NCBI GenBank assembly: GCA_030749275.1
Contig: JASMKJ010000578.1
Span: forward strand, 1 to 7,526
Origin: Acidimicrobiales bacterium
GTDB taxonomy: Bacteria > Actinomycetota > Acidimicrobiia > Acidimicrobiales > Poriferisodalaceae
Direction: 5' to 3'
DNA: 7,526 nucleotides
Numbering within the stretch: the stretch's first letter is position 1; each line of letters opens with the position of its first letter. Position numbers and translations under genes: made by a program. The notes beneath the pieces were generated by a model. The model saw nothing but the letters and a program-made list of their open reading frames with translations, did not search any database and was not told where the DNA came from. Positions 6,898-7,526 of this stretch are shown in pieces.

Positions 6898-6909
6898 TCT
6901 TGATTCTTG
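6882..6909. repeat. Three copies of GATTCTTG
   Basis: GATTCTTG occurs at 6882-6889, 6895-6902 and 6902-6909 on the plus strand (CAAGAATC on the coding strand), the last two sharing one base. Starts are 13 and 7 bases apart. They lie about 40-70 bases after the nuoN stop. Function unknown. Confidence 0.7.
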
Positions 6910-6951
6910 TTTCACATGGTGCCTGTTGGTGATCTAGCACTCGTTGGGACC

Positions 6952-7526
6952 TCACCCTCGGATCAATATTGGGACAGCTTCTTCAGCGAATTCAATGAGG
7001 AATTGGGGTACCAGGCCAGCGAGAAGCGTGAAACCGACCATGGCAATGACGACGATTGAAGTGGTCCAGTGCCACGACGGAGTGGGGCCCTCATTTTCAT
7101 CATCTGCTGCGTACATTGCCATGACGATCCGGAGGTACATGAACGCACCTATGACCGCCGTCATCATCGCGAGTCCAGCTAGAACGTAATTCTCGCTATT
7201 GACTGCAGCCGCAATTACTTGGAATTTTGCAATAAAGCCTGAAGTGGCAGGAATACCGGCTTGAGCGAGTAAAAGCACTGTAAATGCAATCGCCAGTAGC
7301 GGGCGGCTGCGGCCGAGGCCAGCGTAATTGGTTAGGGGGTGATCATCATCTGGACCCATGGCTCCGACGACAGCGAACGTTCCTAACACCATGAAGGTGT
7401 AAGTGAAGAGGTAGAAAAGGGCGGCTGCGGTGCCTTGCGCGGTAGCTGACTGGACTGCAACTAGCACGTAGCCGGCGTGGCTAACTGATGAGAAGGCAAG
7501 CATTCGCTTGACATCGGTCTGCAAGA
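6952..7526 (-). CDS. nuoN: NADH-quinone oxidoreductase subunit N, 5' part missing
   Basis: NuoN is the antiporter-like membrane subunit nearest the quinone module. The visible 191 codons (the first is at 7524; two further bases belong to the preceding codon) are the C-terminal part of a protein usually near 480-500 residues. The stretch LQTDVKRMLAFSSVSHAGYVL identifies NuoN rather than NuoM or NuoL: SSxSHAGY is the NuoN form of the helix motif. Later come YLFTYTFMVLGTF, LLLAQAGIPATSGFIAKF with the conserved lysine, and FMYLRIVMAMY. About six hydrophobic segments are seen, ending in PILIRG. The codon at 7524 is TTG inside the gene, not a start. The gene lies upstream of nuoA on the same strand; whether it is co-transcribed across the 181-bp spacer cannot be told. 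Confidence 0.95.
   Translation of the reverse strand, partial: LQTDVKRMLAFSSVSHAGYVLVAVQSATAQGTAAALFYLFTYTFMVLGTFAVVGAMGPDDDHPLTNYAGLGRSRPLLAIAFTVLLLAQAGIPATSGFIAKFQVIAAAVNSENYVLAGLAMMTAVIGAFMYLRIVMAMYAADDENEGPTPSWHWTTSIVVIAMVGFTLLAGLVPQFLIEFAEEAVPILIRG

Larger units (their letters stand above)
6771..6951. other. 181-bp intergenic spacer between nuoN and nuoA, probable control region
   Basis: This is the only non-coding stretch of any size. No credible gene was seen in it on either strand. It is dense in short repeats: GGCAC at 6814 and 6890 and its complement GTGCC at 6820, 6860 and 6919; three copies of GATTCTTG; GGTTTCGG at 6791 and 6835; and two inverted repeats. No convincing hairpin plus U-run terminator for nuoN on the minus strand was found. 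The likely role is a promoter/operator region for nuoA-L; this is inference. Confidence 0.6.

Noticed and set aside
6634..6915. 93-codon minus-strand frame covering much of the nuoN-nuoA spacer
   Set aside because: It overlaps nuoA in another frame, has no recognisable protein features, and the spacer is better explained as a control region.

Overview
The window is a stretch of respiratory complex I (NADH-quinone oxidoreductase type, nuo) genes, all on the minus strand. In transcription order, from high to low coordinates, they are: the 3' part of nuoN (6952-7526), a 181-bp spacer, then nuoA, nuoB, nuoC, nuoD, nuoH, nuoI, nuoJ, nuoK and the 5' part of nuoL, which runs off the left edge. There are no RNA genes, mobile elements or CRISPR arrays, and no plus-strand gene is supported. 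Apart from the 181-bp spacer almost every base is coding.

From nuoA to nuoL, neighbouring genes are 14 bp apart or less, or overlap by 1-4 bp (nuoC/nuoD and nuoD/nuoH by ATGA, nuoH/nuoI by one base). This points to one polycistronic, translationally coupled transcript. The products make the quinone-reducing connecting module (NuoB, C, D, I, with clusters N2, N6a and N6b) and the membrane proton-pumping arm (NuoA, H, J, K, L, N). The genes for the NADH dehydrogenase module, nuoE, nuoF and nuoG, are not here: nuoD overlaps nuoH at the place where they usually sit. nuoM is also not in view and may lie beyond the left edge.

The cluster resembles the EFG-less second complex I type that I recall from actinobacteria. 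The support is the NuoI wording around both ferredoxin motifs ([32 protein letters not shown]) and a NuoD in which the usual quinone-site tyrosine is tryptophan (RIDWLGSF). Intermediate base composition and abundant acidic residues would suit an uncultured, perhaps marine or freshwater, actinobacterium such as a member of Acidimicrobiia. That assignment is inference from memory of the families, not a database result.

The features most worth a second look are: a tandem His/Asp repeat (four copies of ADDHGDDH) in an apparently extracytoplasmic loop of NuoL; substitutions at positions normally invariant in the quinone/proton path (NuoD Trp92, NuoH Val226); the absence of nuoEFG; nuoN placed upstream of nuoA; and a motif-rich spacer with repeated GGCAC/GTGCC half-sites and three GATTCTTG copies upstream of a GTG-start, possibly leaderless nuoA. 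I found no evidence of a defence system or other unrelated novel system.
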